In this document: piece by piece, positions 59,345 to 64,000 of the stretch
How the letters are laid out: every line of letters begins with the position of its first letter
How positions within the stretch are numbered: position 1 is the stretch's first letter
DNA from: Myrmaecium sp. VS I D KN 1
Taxonomy: Eukaryota > Ascomycota > Dothideomycetes > Valsariales > Valsariaceae
Reading direction: 5' to 3'
Length of the DNA: 64,000 nt
NCBI GenBank assembly: GCA_019775845.1
Contig: JADQAV010000015.1
Span: forward strand, 558,001 to 622,000
Notes under the pieces: model-generated
What the model was told of the DNA's origin: nothing
The model's input: only the letters and a program-made list of their open reading frames with translations
The model's database searches: none
Position numbers and translations under genes: made by a program

Positions 59345-62287
59345 TGTTACTGCTGCCGAAGGAGAAGTGAAGAGCTCTGTAAGGAACGCTCTGCCTTTCG
59401 CTGAAGCTACTTTCGATATACGTCCAAAGGCAGACTCGTCTCCAAGACCCTTTTCAGGGAATGATGCTCACAGCCTCCAGACTGCACGTACGACTGGTTC
59501 TGGTTAACTGCAGGGACGGTGAGTTTGCACCTCCGGTCTGTTTGTCCTGCCGCTAAACAGAGAGGGACAGAACGTTCACACGGCTGACGCCAGCAGAGTT
59601 AACTGGACAGTTTCCGGCTCCACAAGGTTCCAATGGAAGGAAAGAACGGGAACACGATTACGCCAGGGGTAACAGCAGACCAGGGAAGACAGGGTACGGT
59701 ATGGACAGGGGACTGGGACGATCCTAGGTTCTCAAGCCATAGGAATATATCTGGCTTCGAGGCTGGCGGTGGGGAAACGACAATGGTCGTTCGGGCAAGT
59801 CCATCCATTATTCACTTGGAGCTTTCTCTGTTCCCTCCCCAACCAATACTCGAGGAGACAAAGAAGAGACGAAATGTTGCCGACGTCCGGTTCCACGGTC
59901 TTGCTTTGACGGCTTTCCTTTGTGTGCGTGCTCGTGCGATCGGACTGTCAAAGAGAACGGGGACCGTTTCACAGAACACACGAACCGTGTTCGTCCCCCC
60001 TCACCCCATTACCCCCCTCCCGGTCATTGTTCTGCGATTGGCTCTTGAGGGATCGCAGGTGGTTCCTTTGCCTGTTGCTTCCGTATGGAAATGAAAGGCG
60101 GAAACGAAGGCCGATGACGAGGGAACGAGGCAGTTCGCGTCATTGAGGAGTGGTCCCAATGGTTATACAGGGAGATTTTCCCTTTGACGCTCCCTCACTC
60201 GGTAGGCAATGAGTCTTTCTTTCAACTCCCGCTCACGTTCCTCTCCTTGCGGGCCTACCTTCCTTTACACAGTACCCTCCTTTCTCTGTCCGACGACGAA
60301 GACGATGGGAGGGCGGGCAATGGCTTTTCTGATCGAGTAGTATGCGTTCGTATCCCCCTCCACGAGAAAGGGTGCAACCATCCACAAGACGCACACCGTG
60401 CCGTTCGTGCCTCGAGGTGCTTGCTGGTAGTGCAAACGGCGGCAGGGTCCGCTTCCAGAAGACAAGACGTCTTGGGACTGCGGGACCGCACGGAAAGAGA
60501 GCAAGGGACGAATCGTGCGAGCTTCTTCGTATCTCCTTTATCATCGACTGAGCGAACGAGTAAACGAACGAACGAGCACTCATCCATCCAATACGGCGGA
60601 AGTAGCCAATAGTCCTGTGAGTGGATCATTGCCATTCCATCCCTCCATGATCGCAGCCACCGGGTCATCTCACAGGAGCAGCGAAGTGAAATAGGAATGA
60701 ATAGACCTGTAAGAGGAAGCAGCACGCATGCCTTGCTGAAAGGGATAAAGAAAACAGGCAGTGCGACTACATACTACGTCTCTTTGTACTTCTTCGGCAT
60801 TTCTCTGTCGTACACTACCGACCAAAATCGCAGGAGCACCTGGTAAGTTGGAAGGTCTGCTTCCTTATGTCCATGTATACATGCACGTATGGACAAACAC
60901 ACACGTGTATAATGGAAGATTATTGTCTAGTCCGCATGGCTAGCAGTAGACAGATGACATAACTCCAAAGCTTCAAACTCGATGAAGCTCTAAGCTAGAA
61001 AGGGTAAGCAGGTTCACTGTAGAAGCCGTGGCTGGATGACAAGGTGTGACATAGACTCAAGGCATCTTTTTTTCTTTATTATATTTCTTTTTTCTTAACA
61101 AAAGAAAAACAAGCAAACTACAACAGCCAAGTGAAATGAAGCAGAGAAAGATAAAAGAACCCTCCCGAAGAAAAAGGCTAAAAACTATTGATAGGATGTG
61201 AAAAGGATAGTATAACACCTGGTACAATGCTTCGGTATCTCAGCATTGCGCAGGTGATTTAATGCTCACTCCCTATCAGAACTGTAATAGGCTTACATCG
61301 TCCGCCTCTCGCCTCGCGCGAGCACGAATGAGGTAGTCGAGGCGCAGATCTCCAACCGACTCGAACCTGCAACAAAAAAAGAATCTGCTTCCAGTCCATC
61401 CATAGACATGTGGACGGAACAAAATGTACTGTAGGCGGCTAAGTTTTTTTATTGAGACCGCTCCATCGCCATCATCGTCACAGTAGAAAAGAAACAACGG
61501 CGCGAGTCTTCAAATATGCAGATTGGCCTTATTAGAGTTTGAAATTGTACCGAGCTGCTAGCTATCCTATTAAGACAACGCCATTTCCCGGGGAACCAAA
61601 GTCAGCTCCACAGCAGAGCTAGGAGGATGCATCAGCTGCACCAGCATTCACCATGAATAACACCTATCAGCAGCAGAGCGGATTCGAAAGACGTCAATCC
61701 GCTACAGCTCCTCCTCCCAGCCCTGAACCTGAAAGAAAGGCCCCGCACAGATATGCCGGAGTGACCGCATGCCCTCCCAAGGACGAATCCATTGCAGCAA
61801 TTGGGGGTAAAGGAAAAGGAAAAGGGAAGTTAGAAAAAAAAGTGACGGGTAACCTGCATGCCCGTCATCTCGTTCACATCCAAGGGGGAAGCTTTTATAC
61901 AATTGAAAAAGGCAGTAACAAGCGGAATGGGATAGAATATTATGGAACGGACGAGGGATGCAGTGGCCGCGGGTAACAGTGTGGGTTAGATCTTTGCAGG
62001 CCATGGTAACTTTTCGCTCGCAGGAAGCAGCAGCACTCCCTCGTGGAGCAAGAGCAGGCATCGTTCTGCTGAACAACAGAGCTTGCTGATTAAGCGACAA
62101 GGGTAAGATGTCGCATCTCAGAATTTACAATTGAGGGTGAGGGGTCGAGAATTCCCTCGAGAGAGTCGAACTATGGGTCAAAGAAGATGATTGAATCAGC
62201 GTGTTCGCAGGAATCGTTTCTCGTTTATCGTTCGTGGGGGAGGAGAGGAGGGGCGGGAGCAAGCGATTCCTCGCTGCCGTACGGCGA
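59345..62287. other. 2.9-kb intergenic interval
   Basis: Promoter side of the orphan gene and 3' side of PRP39. It has long T- and A-runs around 61065-61110. A 107-codon frame at 61653-61976 with a good-looking ATG context has no domain and no third-position bias. Nothing else was recognised. Confidence 0.4.
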
Positions 62288-63815
62288 TTATCTTACGGTG
62301 ATAGTAGCAGTGGTCTGAGGGCGTCTGGCGAGTCTAGAGTATAAGTTATCCGCGTTTATGGAATGAGAGGGGGGATAAAGAACGGGTATCGCGAAAACCA
62401 AGCATAGGTGGCAATAGATCCAAGGGAGATACGAATATGACAAGGAGCGAAGCAAAGAGGTGCGCTGGCCGGCGAAAGGCTGACGCGCGCGTACCGCGAG
62501 GCAAAGTACCCTATGTGCGTTATATGTGAGACAGGGAAGAATAGACATACCCGTTGATATCTCTGTCGACCATAATACACTCGCGGGCAGCATCAGCTCC
62601 GCCGCGCTGCATCAGGTATGAGGTGTATAGCGAAGCAACCTCCTTCAAGTCGGAGGCTTCGAGGCGTGAGTGGTGACGCGCTGCTTCATAGGCGCCCTTG
62701 ATATTCGCATGTGCAACATTCTCGGTGTCGGCAGTGGAGGGCTGCTCGATTTCGAAGGTGATGTACGCGTGCCAGAACGCGCGAACCTCCGGATATTGCG
62801 TGAAGTTGCTCTTGAAGAGCTGGCGTGCTTCCTCGGCAGAGCCTTTGATCTTCCACAAGAGACGAGCCCACTCGGCAAGTAGGGCTCCCTTGGTCGCGTT
62901 GGAGGTCTGCGAAGACTTGATGTAGTTATTGTACACCGTCTCGGCAGCCGAGATTCCTACTTGGCGACGTTGAAGATTCGCCAGAGAGACGATTGCCTCC
63001 AGATGATCAGGGAGAGTGAGTAGTATGCCCTCATAGATCTCCCGAGAGACATCCGGACGTCCCATCATCTCCTCAAAGATGGCCCACTGAAGGCGGACAG
63101 CAGGCTCGGCGATAGGGACAAAAATGCAGCTTGCGCGCTGATACGCATGGCGGGTGTTCTCAAGAAGAACCTGCATCTCCTTGCGCTCCGTAATATCGCC
63201 TGCGGAGCGGGACAGCCAGCGGATGTACCTGAACCACAGATCTTCTTCATGGGCGGCGGGCACAAGGCACCGTTCGTACAAGAACATGGTGCGTTTGAAA
63301 TCACCCTGCGCTTCCTCGAAATCAAGATACTTCTTCCAGGCATTAAGCTCAACCTCATCAAGAGGGGTAACCAAGTAGTACTGGCGGCGAAGTTCAGCCT
63401 CAAAGGTGTGGCGCTTCAGAGTTTCTTCTGCGATCTTGTTCATGAGATCAACATAGTACTTGTCGATGCGGAGGCGAAGCTCCTTCTCGGTATCGGGCGG
63501 GACAATGCCGGTGCTCATGGTCTCGGCTTGGAGAGCAGCTTTCAAGGTAGCCAGCGTCTCCGAATCGATTGCGTGCTCAAGTGGGACAATGTAAGCAGTC
63601 GCACGAAGCCGCTCGAAGTATTTCGAGTAGGAATACATGGGGATGACCATGATCTTGCGGAGGATCTCCATGACCTTGATGTTCCTGTCAAGATCAGAGG
63701 ATTCCTGCCGCTCCTCGAATTGCAACCAGCAATCCCAAAACGGATCCGACTTGTAGTCCAGGCCAACGCATTCGGCACCGCGCTCAAAGAGCCTGCGACG
63801 CGTGTCAGCAAAGTC
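62288..63815 (-). CDS. PRP39: U1 snRNP component PRP39 (HAT repeats), 5' part outside or unresolved
   Basis: HAT-repeat protein of the U1 snRNP, needed for 5' splice-site recognition together with Prp42 or as a dimer. The main exon is 62551-63815 (acceptor cctccag before GAC TTT). It encodes RRLFERGAECVGLDYKSDPFWDCW, then IPMYSYSKYFERLRA, EAELRRQYYLVTPLDEVEL, NAWKKYLDFEEAQGDF and RTMFLYERCLVPAAHEEDLW, all typical Prp39 HAT units. A donor GG|GTATGT ends it after the ARECIMVDRDING motif. The best last exon I can offer is 62288-62333 (GLARRPQTTATITVR, then stop) after a 217-bp intron; this end is uncertain. The 185 bp from 63816 to the window's right edge contain a possible donor (gtaatc at about 63878), but I could not place the preceding exon. 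The N-terminal half lies beyond the window. Confidence 0.85.
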
Positions 63816-64000
63816 CTGGAGGCAGACTCAACGAAGGGGATTGGTAAGGGGAGAGGGTAGGGGGGAAAGGAAGATTACGCGAAGGCAGCCAAGTCTCATG
63901 AGAACATGATCAAGACAAGCCGTGGAGCAAGCTATCGAGAAGAAAGTGAACATTCACGCTATCGTGACGTTCGACACTTTGACTCTGGGGCAAGGGAAAA

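Noticed and set aside
61345-61375. tRNA-like B-box match on the minus strand (GGTTCGAGTC)
   Set aside because: The flanking bases do not form a T-stem, and no A-box or cloverleaf is visible upstream.
61653-61976. 107-codon plus-strand frame with good ATG context
   Set aside because: No domain and no codon bias like the confirmed genes; kept only as a remark in the intergenic entry.

Overview
The window looks like nuclear DNA of a filamentous ascomycete (Pezizomycotina). The evidence is dense protein genes on both strands, short GT..AG introns (mostly 50-90 bp), and proteins of ascomycete type: PXR1, a PHO80/PREG-type cyclin, a VHC1-type SLC12 transporter, COMPASS SET1, and an RRM+YTH protein. 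I see no rRNA, confident tRNA, CRISPR array, virus-like element or intact transposon. Exon borders were set by hand from GT..AG sites, reading-frame continuity and remembered family sequences. No alignment or search was run.

Layout. 0-9 kb: the end of a lysine-rich (nucleolar-type) protein, the CAAX protease STE24 and mevalonate kinase ERG12 (divergent), then a PHO80-like cyclin. 10-21 kb: proteasome subunit beta-1 (PRE3) divergent from a BEM46-type hydrolase; an intergenic stretch rich in hairpins; a small coiled-coil nuclear-type protein divergent from the G-patch protein PXR1; the H3K4 methyltransferase SET1. 21-30 kb: a UBA/UAS/UBX Cdc48 adaptor divergent from the proteasome factor ECM29. 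30-38 kb: a vacuolar AVT3/AVT4-type amino acid transporter divergent from a vacuolar VHC1-type cation-chloride cotransporter. 38-44 kb: translation factor eIF3m, UMP/CMP kinase URA6 with a small mitochondrial-type membrane protein 42 bp upstream on the same strand, and a fungal F-box-like protein. 44-64 kb: gene-poor. It holds an m6A-reader-type YTH protein, one orphan gene, the 3' part of the U1 snRNP factor PRP39, and long spacers of 4.6, 7.6 and 2.9 kb. The first of these has a second cluster of perfect hairpins.

How the genes relate. Almost all are housekeeping genes. Several divergent pairs share a process: isoprenoid synthesis and CAAX processing (ERG12/STE24), ubiquitin-proteasome (UBX/ECM29, with PRE3 nearby) and vacuolar transport (AVT/VHC1). 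The least explained items are the hairpin clusters near 12.9 kb and 47.7 kb, the 15-nt exon in PRE3, the URA6 neighbour, and the orphan gene at 58.7-59.3 kb. I found no clear new multi-gene system.
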